From assembly GCF_016907015.1 (NCBI RefSeq), contig NZ_JAFBBE010000018.1:1-64000 (forward strand): a DNA stretch of 64,000 nucleotides, given 5' to 3'. Below are positions 29,470 to 38,673 of this stretch, piece after piece. The DNA is from Oceanisphaera litoralis. Its GTDB lineage: Bacteria; Pseudomonadota; Gammaproteobacteria; Enterobacterales; Aeromonadaceae. The stretch's first letter is position 1. Every line of letters begins with the position of its first letter. The notes under the pieces are model-generated. The model saw only the letters and a program-made list of their open reading frames with translations. It searched no databases and was not told the DNA's origin. The translations under genes and the position numbers were made by a program.

Positions 29470-29620
29470 TGTCCGGGGTGGGCCAGTCAAGACTCGGGGT
29501 TCGCACGGGCCGGCGATCCATCTGCTGCTCCTGATAACGTATCCCAAGATAAGCGGTAACGGCCAGCAGGCCGGCGATCAAGGATACCACCATTAAACGA
29601 CGACCGAGCGGCTGGAGCAT
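29462..29620 (-). CDS. Hypothetical 52-aa single-membrane-span small protein
   Basis: Not recognised. The frame starts with ATG at 29620, nine bases after a good RBS (CGGGAG), and ends with TGA at 29462. The product begins MLQPLGRRLMVVSLIAGLLA. It has one hydrophobic helix (~9-26) with positive residues before it, then a hydrophilic tail rich in Gln, Arg and Pro ending WPTPDNT. It is oriented like erpA. Its 3' end lies inside the erpA promoter and the IscR box. It is too short for common gene-calling cut-offs. Confidence 0.55.
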   Translation of the reverse strand: MLQPLGRRLMVVSLIAGLLAVTAYLGIRYQEQQMDRRPVRTPSLDWPTPDNT

Positions 29621-29650
29621 AATACACTCCCGATAACGATAGCCGCTGTT

Positions 29651-29716
29651 GTACCGGCGTTAGCCGTGAATGGTACCGGCGTTAGCCGTGAATGGTGCCG
29701 GCGATAGCCGCGAATG
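29651..29716 (+). repeat. Three tandem 22-bp repeats upstream of hemL
   Basis: The unit GTACCGGCGTTAGCCGTGAA plus TG occurs twice perfectly (29651-29672, 29673-29694) and once with three changes (29695-29716). 22 bp is about two helical turns, so any bound protein would face the same side each time. It lies upstream of both hemL and the divergent small gene. Confidence 0.85.
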
Positions 29717-29757
29717 ATGCCAAAGCCATGAGTCCGGCGCCAGCAGCAAGGCCCCCA

Positions 29758-29786
29758 TTCAAGGTCAGTCCGCTTTTTGTTATAGT
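29758..29786 (+). promoter_or_regulatory. hemL promoter candidate
   Basis: A -10 TATAGT (29781-29786) with a weak -35 TTCAAG (29758-29763) and a 17-bp spacer. It would give a leader of about 45 nt, with AAAGGATACCGAC before the hemL ATG. Confidence 0.4.
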
Positions 29787-29839
29787 CTGGTCACCCTGGC
29801 CGCACCCGCCGCCTCCGACCCTCTTCAAAGGATACCGAC

Positions 29840-31126
29840 ATGTCCAAGTCTGACGATTTATTTGCCCAGGCCCGCCGCTTCATTCCCGGTGGTGTGAACT
29901 CTCCGGTACGCGCCTTCAATGGCGTAGGTGGCACACCTCGCTTTATCGAGCGCGCCGACGGTGCCTATATCTTCGATGTAGACGGCCAGTCCTATGTGGA
30001 TTACATCGGCTCCTGGGGCCCGATGATCCTGGGCCACAACGCGCCCGTGGTACGAGAAGCCGTACTGGAAGCGGTAGAACGCGGTCTGAGCTATGGCGCC
30101 CCCACCGGGGTGGAAGTGACCATGGCCGAAAAGGTCAACCAGCTGGTGCCCTCCATGGAGCAGGTACGCATGGTCAACTCCGGCACCGAAGCCACCATGA
30201 GCGCCATCCGTCTGGCTCGTGGCTTTACCGGTCGCGACAAGATCCTGAAGTTTGAAGGCTGCTACCATGGCCACGCCGACTGCCTGCTGGTCAAGGCCGG
30301 CTCCGGCGCCCTCACCCTGGGACAGCCCAACTCGCCGGGCGTGCCGGCCGATTTTGCCAAACATACCCTGACCGCCACCTTCAACGATCTGGACTCGGTC
30401 AAGACCGCCTTCGAAGCGGCCCCCACCGACATCGCCTGTATCATCGTCGAGCCCATCGCCGGCAACATGAATTGCATCCCGCCGGCCCCCGGCTTCCTCG
30501 AGGGCCTGCGCGCCATCTGTGACCAATACGATGCCCTGCTGATATTCGATGAAGTGATGTGCGGTTTCCGCGCCTCCCTTGGTGGCGCTCAGGAACGTTT
30601 CGACGTCAAACCGGATCTGACCACGCTCGGCAAAATCATCGGTGGCGGCATGCCGGTGGGCGCCTTCGGCGGTCGTCGCGACGTGATGGAGCATCTGGCC
30701 CCGACCGGCCCGGTTTATCAGGCCGGTACCCTCTCCGGCAACCCGGTGGCCATGGCCGCCGGTCTGGCGACCCTGAATGCCATCAGTGCGCCGGGGGTTT
30801 ACGAACAGCTGGAACAAAGCACCAAAGCCCTGGTGGACGGCCTGCAGGCCGCCGCCGACCGGCACGGCATTCCCTTCACCACCACCCGGGTAGGCGCCAT
30901 GTTCGGTTTCTTCTTCACCGAGGAAAAGCACATCAGCAGCTATGAGCAGGTGACTCGCTGTGACCTGGAGGCGTTCAAGCGCTTCTTCCATCTGATGCTG
31001 GAAGAAGGCGTTTACCTGGCGCCCAGCGCCTTCGAAGCGGGCTTTATGTCGCTGGCCCACGGTGAGCAGGAAATCGCCCATACCCTGGCCGCCGCCGACA
31101 AGGCCTTCGCCATCATGAAAGGCTAA
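29840..31126 (+). CDS. hemL: Glutamate-1-semialdehyde 2,1-aminomutase
   Basis: PLP enzyme that makes 5-aminolevulinate from glutamate-1-semialdehyde, the committed C5-pathway step to heme and siroheme. The protein has 428 aa (E. coli 426). Motifs include [28 protein letters not shown], the PLP-binding [10 protein letters not shown] and the Schiff-base lysine in [18 protein letters not shown]. The RBS AAAGGA stands 8 bases before ATG. It appears to be a single-gene unit. Confidence 0.98.
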   Translation: MSKSDDLFAQARRFIPGGVNSPVRAFNGVGGTPRFIERADGAYIFDVDGQSYVDYIGSWGPMILGHNAPVVREAVLEAVERGLSYGAPTGVEVTMAEKVNQLVPSMEQVRMVNSGTEATMSAIRLARGFTGRDKILKFEGCYHGHADCLLVKAGSGALTLGQPNSPGVPADFAKHTLTATFNDLDSVKTAFEAAPTDIACIIVEPIAGNMNCIPPAPGFLEGLRAICDQYDALLIFDEVMCGFRASLGGAQERFDVKPDLTTLGKIIGGGMPVGAFGGRRDVMEHLAPTGPVYQAGTLSGNPVAMAAGLATLNAISAPGVYEQLEQSTKALVDGLQAAADRHGIPFTTTRVGAMFGFFFTEEKHISSYEQVTRCDLEAFKRFFHLMLEEGVYLAPSAFEAGFMSLAHGEQEIAHTLAAADKAFAIMKG

Positions 31127-31131
31127 CTCGC

Positions 31132-31557
31132 CTACTCCGGCCGCTGGATCTCCACCAGCGGCCCTTCCAGCAATTCCACGCTGTTCCCATCCGGATCCAC
31201 AATGAACACATAGCGCAAGCAGGTCTGTCCCGTGACCGGCGACGGTTTTTCCGTCAGTATGCCGGCGCCGTGCAGCCCGGTCAGCGCCTTGTCCAGATCA
31301 TCCACCTGCAAGGCAAAATGGCGCAGCCCCAGCCGATAACCGGTGGCCCAGGGCGGCAGAGAAGACAACTCGTCTTCAGCATCGGCACGAAAGCAGTAAA
31401 GTTCCAGCAAGGCCTGGCCCAGTCGTAGATGGCAAATCTGCAGCTGGCCTGCATCATCCTGCCAGCGATAAACCGACTCGAACCCCAACCCCTTGTAGAA
31501 GCCTTCAGAAACAGACAGGTCATGCACACTCAGGGTGACATGATGAAAAGAAAACAT
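31132..31557 (-). CDS. VOC-family (glyoxalase I-like) protein
   Basis: Glyoxalase/bleomycin-resistance/dioxygenase superfamily protein of 141 aa with the two beta-alpha-beta-beta-beta halves. Candidate metal ligands are His near the start (FHHVTLSV), Glu in ALLELYCF, His in LRHFALQVDD and Glu in SVELLEGP. I chose the ATG at 31557 because GGAGGAACGG precedes it. It lacks the signature length and loops to be called GloA with confidence, so substrate is unknown. It converges on hemL with a 5-bp gap. Confidence 0.8.
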   Translation of the reverse strand: MFSFHHVTLSVHDLSVSEGFYKGLGFESVYRWQDDAGQLQICHLRLGQALLELYCFRADAEDELSSLPPWATGYRLGLRHFALQVDDLDKALTGLHGAGILTEKPSPVTGQTCLRYVFIVDPDGNSVELLEGPLVEIQRPE

Positions 31558-31637
31558 GAGCCGTTCCTCCATCTACATACTATTGAGCATATACGGAGAT
31601 GGAAGCTTTCACCTTTCTATGACCGAAGAGAGGGCCC

Positions 31638-31714
31638 GTGAGGGGTGAGGGGTGAGGGGTGAGGGGTGAGGGGTGAGGGGTGAGGGGTGAGGGGTGAGGG
31701 GTGAGGGGTGAGGG
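31638..31714 (+). repeat. GTGAGGG heptamer array, 11 perfect copies
   Basis: Eleven uninterrupted copies of GTGAGGG occupy the gap between mrcB and the VOC gene, both on the minus strand. It is the longest of the heptamer arrays in the window. Perfect identity suggests recent expansion or ongoing slippage. The unit is the same family as GCGTGAG at 10357. Confidence 0.95.
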
Positions 31715-31756
31715 TGATACCGCTTATCTTTCACTCCTCATCCCTTGCGTGCTCTG

Positions 31757-34087
31757 TCAGCGGGCGAAGTTGAAGATATCCTTCAGCCAGTCGCTAATCT
31801 GCTCACCGGCCTCGGGCAGCGTCGGCGAGCTCGGTCGACAACCCCTAATCCCCGGCAAATCGGCGGCCCTGGCCGGTAATAATCGGGTCGGTTCACAGCG
31901 GGGATCGGCCGGCATGCCATCGCTGACCGCGAAGTTGACCTGATCGATACCGGCGGGCGACGTCAGTTCCAGCGAGTCGACTCCCCGCCCATCCAGATAA
32001 CGACTGTATACCCGAAGGGCACCGCTGGATCCGGTCAGACCGGTCACGCCGTTATCGTCACGGCCCACCCAGATACTGACCAGCTCTTCGTTATCCAGAC
32101 CCGCATACCAGGTATCCCGCAGATCGTTGGTGGTACCGGTCTTGCCCGCCATCACCCGATTGGGGAATCGTGCCGCCAGATGTGCGGCAGTACCACCGTC
32201 CACCGCCTTGGTCATGCCATAGAGCGCCAGATACCCGGCTTCCGGCTCCAGCACCCGCACCGCCTTGGCGCCGTGTTGATACAGCAGTTCACCCTGCTCA
32301 TCCTGAATGGCGCGAATCGAGGTCAGCGGCTGATAGAGCCCCTGATTGGCCAGGGTCAGGTACATCTGATTGACCTCGAAGGGGGTCAGTTCCAGGGTGC
32401 CGAGCATCAGCGACGGATAGGCGGGGATCGGCTGCTCCACTCCCAGCCGCTTGAGACCCTCGATCACCTTGTCCAGCCCGATGGCCATGCCCAGATTTAC
32501 CGTCGGCACGTTCAGCGACTTGGACAGGGCATCGATCAGCATCACCTGCCCCCGGAACTGGCGATCGTAGTTATTGGGTCGCCACACCTGTCCCGCATCA
32601 CTGCGCAGGCTGATGGGCTCATCCTTGATCACACTGCCCAGGGTATAGCCGTTGGCCAGCGCTTCTACATATACGGCCGGCTTGATCAGCGAGCCGATGG
32701 GCCGTCGCGCCGACAACGCCCGGTTGAAGCCGGCAAAGCTGGGGTCCGCGCCACCGACCACGGCACTGACTTCCCCCTTACGCCAGTTGGTCACCACCAT
32801 GGCGGCTTCCAGATCGGATTTTTTGGTGTTGGCGCGCAACTGCTTCAACTGCTCTATCACCGCCAGCTCGGCGCTGTGCTGGGCGATGGGATCCAGGCTG
32901 CTGAAAATCTTGAGGCCGTTCTGACGCAGAAAATCGGCGCCGAACCGCTCCTTCAGCTCCTGCCGAAGCAGGCCCATGAAGCCCGGCGTCCGACCGTAGC
33001 CCATGCGTCCCCGCTCGATCAGCTGCAGTGGCGTGCTGCTGGCCCGCTCATAGGTCTGCCGGTCGATATGGCCTTCGTTGGCCAGTAACCGCAGCACCAG
33101 ATCGCGCCGCTCCTGTGCCCGCTCGGCATTACGCCAGGGATCGTAATAGGAAGGCCCCTTCACCAGCGCCACCATCAGCGCCATCTGATCCGGATTCAGC
33201 TCGCTCAGCGGCAGGCCGAAATAGAAATAGCTGGCCAGACCAAAGCCATAGACGCCCTGGGCGCCATTCTGTCCGAGATAGACCTCGTTGAGGTAGGCTT
33301 CGAGGATCTCGTCCTTTTCATAGCGAAAGTCGATGATCAACGCCATATAGGCTTCCTGGATCTTGCGCCACAGGCTGCGATCCTGGGTCAGGAAGAAGTT
33401 CTTGGCTAGCTGCTGGGTCAGGGTGCTGCCGCCCTGCACGGTGCGCCCGGCCTTGATGTTGACCACCAGGGCACGCAGTATCGCCAACGGCGAGACACCG
33501 TCGTGCTGATAGAAATCCCGATCTTCGACCGTCAGCAAGGCGGTGACCAGCAAGGGAGGCACCTGCTCCAGCCGCACCAGCAAGCGATCTTCCCGCTGCT
33601 CTACGTTGAGCCTGTCGAGCAACACCGGATCCATGCGCGCATACCCCAGCTCCCGGCCGTTGCCCGGATTCTGCATCCGCTTCAACCGCTGGCCTTCGAA
33701 GGTCAGCAACATGGAGCGGGCCGCCTCGGCGCCGTCGGAGAAATTGAAGGCCCGGCGATGAATTTCAATGCGGCTGTCGGTCACCGAATATTCACCGGGG
33801 CGGCCGGGGCTGGCTACCTTGCGGTAGTTGAGCAACTGCAGCTCCCGCAGCATCTGCGCATGGGACAGCTTCTGCCCCGGAAACAGCTCCAGCGGCCGGC
33901 TATAGACCAGCGCCGGCAGCGCCCACTTCTGGCCCTCGAAACGTTCCTTTACCTGGCCGTCCAGATAGATGCCGAAGATGCCCATCAGCACGGCACCCAC
34001 CAGCGCCAGCTTGAACAGCAGGCCCCACCATGAACGACGCGGTTTCACGGGCTTTTTTCTCGATTTTCGGGTCTGTTTTTTTGCCAT
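31757..34087 (-). CDS. mrcB: Penicillin-binding protein 1B
   Basis: Bifunctional class A enzyme that polymerises and cross-links peptidoglycan. The protein has 776 aa, shorter than E. coli (844) but normal for Vibrio-like bacteria. It has a Lys/Arg-rich cytoplasmic tail, one membrane span (~23-43) and a UB2H-like domain. The GT51 domain is visible in VEDRDFYQHDGVSPLAILRA and GGSTLTQQLAKN. The transpeptidase has SLIK (active Ser), SKSLN and KTGTTND. It starts 2 bp after the hrpB stop, an hrpB-mrcB operon as in E. coli. Confidence 0.97.
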   Translation of the reverse strand: MAKKQTRKSRKKPVKPRRSWWGLLFKLALVGAVLMGIFGIYLDGQVKERFEGQKWALPALVYSRPLELFPGQKLSHAQMLRELQLLNYRKVASPGRPGEYSVTDSRIEIHRRAFNFSDGAEAARSMLLTFEGQRLKRMQNPGNGRELGYARMDPVLLDRLNVEQREDRLLVRLEQVPPLLVTALLTVEDRDFYQHDGVSPLAILRALVVNIKAGRTVQGGSTLTQQLAKNFFLTQDRSLWRKIQEAYMALIIDFRYEKDEILEAYLNEVYLGQNGAQGVYGFGLASYFYFGLPLSELNPDQMALMVALVKGPSYYDPWRNAERAQERRDLVLRLLANEGHIDRQTYERASSTPLQLIERGRMGYGRTPGFMGLLRQELKERFGADFLRQNGLKIFSSLDPIAQHSAELAVIEQLKQLRANTKKSDLEAAMVVTNWRKGEVSAVVGGADPSFAGFNRALSARRPIGSLIKPAVYVEALANGYTLGSVIKDEPISLRSDAGQVWRPNNYDRQFRGQVMLIDALSKSLNVPTVNLGMAIGLDKVIEGLKRLGVEQPIPAYPSLMLGTLELTPFEVNQMYLTLANQGLYQPLTSIRAIQDEQGELLYQHGAKAVRVLEPEAGYLALYGMTKAVDGGTAAHLAARFPNRVMAGKTGTTNDLRDTWYAGLDNEELVSIWVGRDDNGVTGLTGSSGALRVYSRYLDGRGVDSLELTSPAGIDQVNFAVSDGMPADPRCEPTRLLPARAADLPGIRGCRPSSPTLPEAGEQISDWLKDIFNFAR

Positions 34088-34089
34088 AA

Positions 34090-36522
34090 TCAGTGCTTCA
34101 TATGCCTCTTGGTGTGCCGGGTCGGCGCCGTATTGGCGGGATCATCCGGCCACACGTGTTTGGGATAGCGTCCCTTCATCTCTTTCTTTACATCCAGGTA
34201 GGATCCGGCCCAGAAGGCGGCCAGATCCCGGGTGACCTGTAAGGGTCGCCGGGCCGGAGACAAGAGCTCCAGCACCAGCGCGACCCGGCCGCGCGCCAGC
34301 TCGGGCGTGGCAGACTGGCCGAACATTTCCTGCAGCCGCACCGGCAGCACGGGATCCTCGTCTTCCCGATAGCGAATACTGGCCCTGGTCCCCGTGGCCA
34401 GTTCGATAGCCGCTGGTAGCAGGGTATCCAGCAATTGCCGTTGTGACCAGTCCAGCCGGCTCTTGAAAATACCGACCCAATCGAGCCTGGACAGCTCTTC
34501 CCACCGTCCCAGCCCCGTAAGATAGGGCAACAACCAGTGTTCCGCCTCGGCCAGCCAGCGGCTTTCGTCACAGGATTCGAAGCCGCAATCGGCCAGTTTT
34601 TGTCCGGCCAGCTTCAATCTGAGCCAATATTGCTGGCTTGCCTCATCCAGTGGCAAGGCCGACCAGCCGCGCCGTACCAGCTCTTCCAGCAGACAACGAG
34701 CCCGCTGCTCGGGACTGATCTTGTTCAAGGGCGAGCGCTGCAATATCAGGCCGCCGAAGCACCACTGGCGTTCGGCCCGCACCCGGTTGGCGTCGTTATC
34801 CCACTCCAGATGCTCCCGCTCGCCGAAACGCTCGGGCACAAACTGCTGCAACTGCTCCAGGCTGACCGGTTCCGCCGCCTGGATAAAGACCCCTCGCTCG
34901 CCCCGCCCCAGCGCCGCCATCACCAGCATCGGCTTGCCGAGCAGCGGGCTGCCCTGAGGCAGGTCCGCGCTCAGACCGCCGGCCAGACCATAACGGCTTT
35001 GCTGACGCAGCAGACCAACCCATTCGGATCTGGCGTTGGCCAGCAAGGGCCCCAGATACTGGCCCGAGGGCGCACTTTCGTCCTGCTTCAGCCGTTTGAA
35101 CCAACGCCGGGCCGCCGGTTTCAGCCGTCCCTGACGCGCCAGCAGCTGCCCCGACAAGGGGCCATTGTCCCAGCGCCCCTCATCCAGCAGGGCCACCAGA
35201 TAAACGGCGTCGGCCAGGGCTCCGGTTCGGCCCTGCCGTTGCCACTCTTGCGCCGTCAACAGCAGCTGCCCCAGCCAGGGCTCTGTACCCAGCTGCCAGA
35301 CCCGACGACCAAGCGGCGTGAGCTGTGCGCCGGTCAGCAAGCCCAGGCTGGCGAGCTGACTGCGGGCCGCCGCCAGCAGAGGCGAGGGCGGCGGCGTCAG
35401 CAAGGGCAACTGCTCGGGTTCGGCGCCCCAGGCGGCGCATTCCAGCACGAAACTCGCCAGGTCACTCTGTTCTATTTCCGCCGGTCGCCGGGGCGCCAGC
35501 CGCTCCTGTTGTTCCTGACTCCACAGCCGCAGACAGGCGCCGGGCTGCAAGCGCCCGGCCCGGCCCGCTCGCTGGGTGGCCGAGGCCTGGCCAATCTGGC
35601 GGCTGTGCAACCGGGTAATGCCGGACTGGGGCTCGAACTGAGCCTGTCGCTCCAGTCCCGAGTCCACCACTATGCTGATGCCGTCGATGGTAAGCGAGGT
35701 CTCCGCCACATTGGTGGCCAGCACCACCTTGCGTCGTCCGGGTTCGGCGGGGGCAATGGCCGCCTGCTGTTCGGCCAGCGTCAAGCGGCCATAAAGCGGC
35801 CTGAGCTCGACCTCCGTGCCTGTTTTGCCGTTCAGCCAGTCCTGGGTGCCACGAATGTCCCGCTCACCGGGCAGAAAGGCCAGCACGCTGCCATCAAAAC
35901 GATCCAGCGCCGTCAGTATGGCCCGCCCCATGGCCTCATCCAGCCGGCTGTGCTGATTACGGGGCTGATATTCCAGCGTCACCGGAAAACTGCGCCCGGC
36001 GCTCTGCACCAGGGCCGCCTCGGGCAGCAGGCTGTCGAGCGCCAGCCCCTCCAGGGTGGCGGACATCACCATGATTTTGAGATCTTCACGCAGCGCCTGG
36101 CATTCCAGGGCGAAGGCCAGCGCCAGATCCGCCTGCAGGCTGCGTTCGTGAAATTCGTCGAAGACAAGCAGCCCGACGCCGTCCAGCTCAGGATCGGCCT
36201 GCAGCATACGGGTCAGCACCCCCTCTGTGACCACCTCCAGCCGGGTGTCTTTGCCGACCCGGCTTTCACCGCGCATGCGATAGCCGATGCGGCCACCCGG
36301 CGTTTCGCCCAGCTGCGTCGCCAGATACTGGGCTATGGTGCGTGCGGCCAGCCGTCGGGGCTCCAGCATGATGATGCGGCCCCGGATCTCGGCCTGCTCC
36401 AGCAACCATAATGGCAACCAGGTGGATTTACCGGCGCCGGGCGGCGCTTCGATGATGATCTGGGACGCCGTCAGCGCCTGCTGTAACCGGGGCAGGGCCT
36501 CGACGATGGGAAGCTGGTTCAC
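34090..36522 (-). CDS. hrpB: ATP-dependent helicase HrpB
   Basis: DEAH-box helicase of 810 aa. Motif I is APPGAGKSTW (~26), motif II FDEFHERS, motif III MSATLEG and motif VI QRAGRAGR, followed by a C-terminal HrpB-specific region. Its cellular role in bacteria is not settled. I chose the GTG at 36522 (VNQLPIVEAL), which aligns with the E. coli start and has CAGGT upstream; the ATG at 36600 would add 26 unconserved residues and run into the divergent thpR start region. Confidence 0.93.
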   Translation of the reverse strand: MNQLPIVEALPRLQQALTASQIIIEAPPGAGKSTWLPLWLLEQAEIRGRIIMLEPRRLAARTIAQYLATQLGETPGGRIGYRMRGESRVGKDTRLEVVTEGVLTRMLQADPELDGVGLLVFDEFHERSLQADLALAFALECQALREDLKIMVMSATLEGLALDSLLPEAALVQSAGRSFPVTLEYQPRNQHSRLDEAMGRAILTALDRFDGSVLAFLPGERDIRGTQDWLNGKTGTEVELRPLYGRLTLAEQQAAIAPAEPGRRKVVLATNVAETSLTIDGISIVVDSGLERQAQFEPQSGITRLHSRQIGQASATQRAGRAGRLQPGACLRLWSQEQQERLAPRRPAEIEQSDLASFVLECAAWGAEPEQLPLLTPPPSPLLAAARSQLASLGLLTGAQLTPLGRRVWQLGTEPWLGQLLLTAQEWQRQGRTGALADAVYLVALLDEGRWDNGPLSGQLLARQGRLKPAARRWFKRLKQDESAPSGQYLGPLLANARSEWVGLLRQQSRYGLAGGLSADLPQGSPLLGKPMLVMAALGRGERGVFIQAAEPVSLEQLQQFVPERFGEREHLEWDNDANRVRAERQWCFGGLILQRSPLNKISPEQRARCLLEELVRRGWSALPLDEASQQYWLRLKLAGQKLADCGFESCDESRWLAEAEHWLLPYLTGLGRWEELSRLDWVGIFKSRLDWSQRQLLDTLLPAAIELATGTRASIRYREDEDPVLPVRLQEMFGQSATPELARGRVALVLELLSPARRPLQVTRDLAAFWAGSYLDVKKEMKGRYPKHVWPDDPANTAPTRHTKRHMKH

Positions 36523-36592
36523 GTGATTACCTGAGTGAGCGAAAACGGCTATATTGTGCCAAAAGCCCCGGAGAAGAACTACGATATTGCAC

Positions 36593-37114
36593 ATGGACAC
36601 ATCACGGTTGTTTCTGGCCTTTCCCGCCGACGAGCCGGCTCCGGCCCTGAGTCGGTTGCAGAACAGTCTGGGGCTGTCCGGACGACGGATACCGGCCAGC
36701 CAGTTTCACCTGACCCTGCGCTTTCTCGGGCCACTGACCCCGATACAATCCGGATCCTTGCTGAAACAACTGTCGCAGATACGGCTGACCGCCTTCGAAC
36801 TGGAGCTGGACAGGCTAGGCTGTTTTCCTCGGGCCAGGGTGGTCTGGATAGGCCCTTCTCGGGTTCCCTCCGCCCTCTCGGCGCTATCCGATGAGCTGGC
36901 CGCACGTTGTGCCGCCCTTAAGCTGGGGCCGCCTCACAGAGCCTTTCGGCCGCATATCACCCTGTTCCGCCACGACAGCACCCAGGAACTGCCGCCGATC
37001 GCTCCCATCCGCTATCGTCCCTCGCGGCTGTGCCTCTACAGCTCCACCCTGAGCGAGCAGGGCCCCAACTACCATATTCTGCAATCCTGGCCACTGACAG
37101 AGGGTGAGGGGTGA
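36593..37114 (+). CDS. thpR: RNA 2',3'-cyclic phosphodiesterase (2H family)
   Basis: 2H phosphoesterase (formerly LigT) of 173 aa that opens 2',3'-cyclic ends on RNA. The two catalytic HxT motifs are QFHLTLRFLG (~38) and RPHITLFR (~121). I chose the ATG at 36593 (MDTSRLFLAFP). The RBS is weak, and part of the frame upstream stays open. The 3' end runs into a GTGAGGG heptamer, which supplies the last codons (EGEG) and the TGA. It is divergent from hrpB, as in E. coli. Confidence 0.92.
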   Translation: MDTSRLFLAFPADEPAPALSRLQNSLGLSGRRIPASQFHLTLRFLGPLTPIQSGSLLKQLSQIRLTAFELELDRLGCFPRARVVWIGPSRVPSALSALSDELAARCAALKLGPPHRAFRPHITLFRHDSTQELPPIAPIRYRPSRLCLYSSTLSEQGPNYHILQSWPLTEGEG

Positions 37115-37142
37115 GAGTGAGGGGGTGCATCCTCCCCCTCAC
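37101..37142. repeat. Heptamer copies forming a hairpin between thpR and sfsA
   Basis: Degenerate GTGAGGG copies on the plus strand (37104-37125) face an inverted copy, giving GTGAGGGGG (37117-37125) and CCCCCTCAC (37134-37142) with an 8-bp loop. The repeats overlap the stop codons of both convergent genes. There is no U-tract, so it is a hairpin but not a standard intrinsic terminator. Confidence 0.75.
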
Positions 37143-37897
37143 ACCCCATGCTTCATATGAACTTCAAACGGCAATGGCTGTACCAGCTGCATGCCGTCGG
37201 GGCTGATCTCGGCCCGCCAGGCCAGGCATTCCACCCCCGCCGCCAGCGCCTCGGCCACCAGGGCACCATAGGCCGGATCCAGGTGACTGGCCGGGCTGAC
37301 CCGTTCGATGCCGGTATGCAGCACGCAGAACAACAGTACTGCCCTGTGCCCGTTATTCACGCAGTCGATCAGCTCCCGCACATGCTTCTGCGCCCTGAGA
37401 CTCTCGGTATCCGGAAAATAGCCCCGCCCCGCCTCCCCCTCATCCAGCAGGGTCACGCTCTTGACCTCTACATAACAGTCCGGCTCAAGGCCACCGCTCA
37501 GCAGAAAGTCGATCCGGCTGCCTTCGTTGCCGTAACGGACTTCGGCTCTGATATCGGCATATTGCGCCAGCGGTGGGATACGCTTCCGCGCCAGCGCCTC
37601 GGCCACCAGCTGGTTGGCCCGGCCGGTGTTGACACAGATGAAGTCTCCGCGCCGGTTTTCGACCAGTTCCCAGGTATGAACATATTTACGTTTTGGGTTG
37701 TCTGATGTAGAGAAATACACGGTCCAGCCCGGCTCGGCACAGCCGGTCATCTTGCCGGTATTGGGGCAATGTATGGTCAGCGGTGCCTCGGGTGAAGTGC
37801 CCTGCTCGGGTGAAGCGCCCTGATAGATAACATCGGCCAGAAAGCGCTTGTAACGCCGGACCAGTTGGCCACGGCACAAAGAAGAGGAAAACTGCAC
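37139..37897 (-). CDS. sfsA: SfsA family protein (sugar fermentation stimulation)
   Basis: DNA-binding or nuclease-like protein of 252 aa. E. coli SfsA (234 aa) stimulates maltose metabolism genes when overexpressed; molecular function is unclear. Conserved parts are CPNTGKMTGCAEPG, VNTGRANQLVAEAL, GSRIDFLL and the nuclease-like YVEVKSVTL. An 18-bp near-repeat inserts SPEQGT/SPEAP near residue 30. The start is GTG with AGGTACTATC upstream. It is convergent with thpR and followed by dksA on the other strand, the conserved enterobacterial neighbourhood. Confidence 0.92.
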   Translation of the reverse strand: MQFSSSLCRGQLVRRYKRFLADVIYQGASPEQGTSPEAPLTIHCPNTGKMTGCAEPGWTVYFSTSDNPKRKYVHTWELVENRRGDFICVNTGRANQLVAEALARKRIPPLAQYADIRAEVRYGNEGSRIDFLLSGGLEPDCYVEVKSVTLLDEGEAGRGYFPDTESLRAQKHVRELIDCVNNGHRAVLLFCVLHTGIERVSPASHLDPAYGALVAEALAAGVECLAWRAEISPDGMQLVQPLPFEVHMKHGV

Positions 37898-38205
37898 GAT
37901 AGTACCTATAGTTCATAAATAGAAATTCATACATAGAGTTCGATAGTAATCGGTATCACGGCCCCGACTCGACTCTTGAAAATGCCATTCCTCATCCCCA
38001 TATGGAGGGCTCACCAGGAAGCTGCCGCTCTTTATGACCCGGACCACTCAACCTGAATCATGTCAGAAAAAGTGCTCATGGTCGTATTTAAGGGCCGATT
38101 TTCGCAGAAACAGCAATGCAAAATTGCCTTGCCAATATGCTTTCTGCTATAGATAGCCGCTTCTTAACATTGGTTAGCGCAATATTGCTTTTTAGGAGAT
38201 ACGGA
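37898..38205. other. Divergent intergenic region sfsA/dksA
   Basis: 308 bp with no credible gene. It is AT-rich near both ends and contains the dksA promoter candidate at 38124-38153. I see no other motif I can name. Confidence 0.7.
38124..38153 (+). promoter_or_regulatory. dksA promoter candidate
   Basis: A -35 TTGCCT (38124-38129), an 18-bp spacer and a -10 TATAGA (38148-38153). It would give a leader of about 45 nt to the dksA ATG. Confidence 0.45.
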
Positions 38206-38658
38206 ATGCCAGCAGTCGAAACCAAAAAATCTCTCGGTATTCTGGCCATTGCCGGTGTTGAGCCCTACCAGGCGAAGCCCGACGAAGAATACATGAACGA
38301 TGCGCAAAAAACGCATTTTCGCAAAATTCTGGGTGCCTGGCGCAATCAGTTGCGCGAAGAAGTGGATCGCACCATGGGCTACATGAAAGACGAAGCAGCC
38401 AACTTCCCCGATCCGGTGGACAGGGCCGCTCAGGAAGAGGAATTCGCGCTTGAACTGCGCGCCCGGGATCGGGAACGCAAGCTTATCAAGAAGATCGAGA
38501 AAACCCTGCAGAAAATCGAAGAAGACGACTTCGGCTATTGCGAGCACTGCGGCGTGGAAATCGGTATCCGCCGACTGGAAGCGCGTCCTACCGCCGATCT
38601 GTGCATCGACTGCAAGACCCTGGCCGAGATCAAGGAAAAACAGATGGCCGGTTACTAA
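38206..38658 (+). CDS. dksA: RNA polymerase-binding transcription factor DksA
   Basis: Binds in the RNA polymerase secondary channel and works with ppGpp to switch rRNA and biosynthetic promoters. The protein has 150 aa (E. coli 151). The coiled coil carries the tip sequence [11 protein letters not shown] with both acidic tip residues, and a four-cysteine zinc finger follows (CEHCG...CIDC). The RBS TAGGAGATACGG precedes ATG at 38206; the upstream open frame is the leader. gluQ follows 15 bp later, an operon pair conserved with E. coli. Confidence 0.98.
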   Translation: MPAVETKKSLGILAIAGVEPYQAKPDEEYMNDAQKTHFRKILGAWRNQLREEVDRTMGYMKDEAANFPDPVDRAAQEEEFALELRARDRERKLIKKIEKTLQKIEEDDFGYCEHCGVEIGIRRLEARPTADLCIDCKTLAEIKEKQMAGY

Positions 38659-38673
38659 ACCGTCCCGGCTACC

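Noticed and set aside
31638-31714. Heptamer array as a possible CRISPR or phage feature
   Set aside because: Units are contiguous 7-mers without spacers and no cas gene is nearby.
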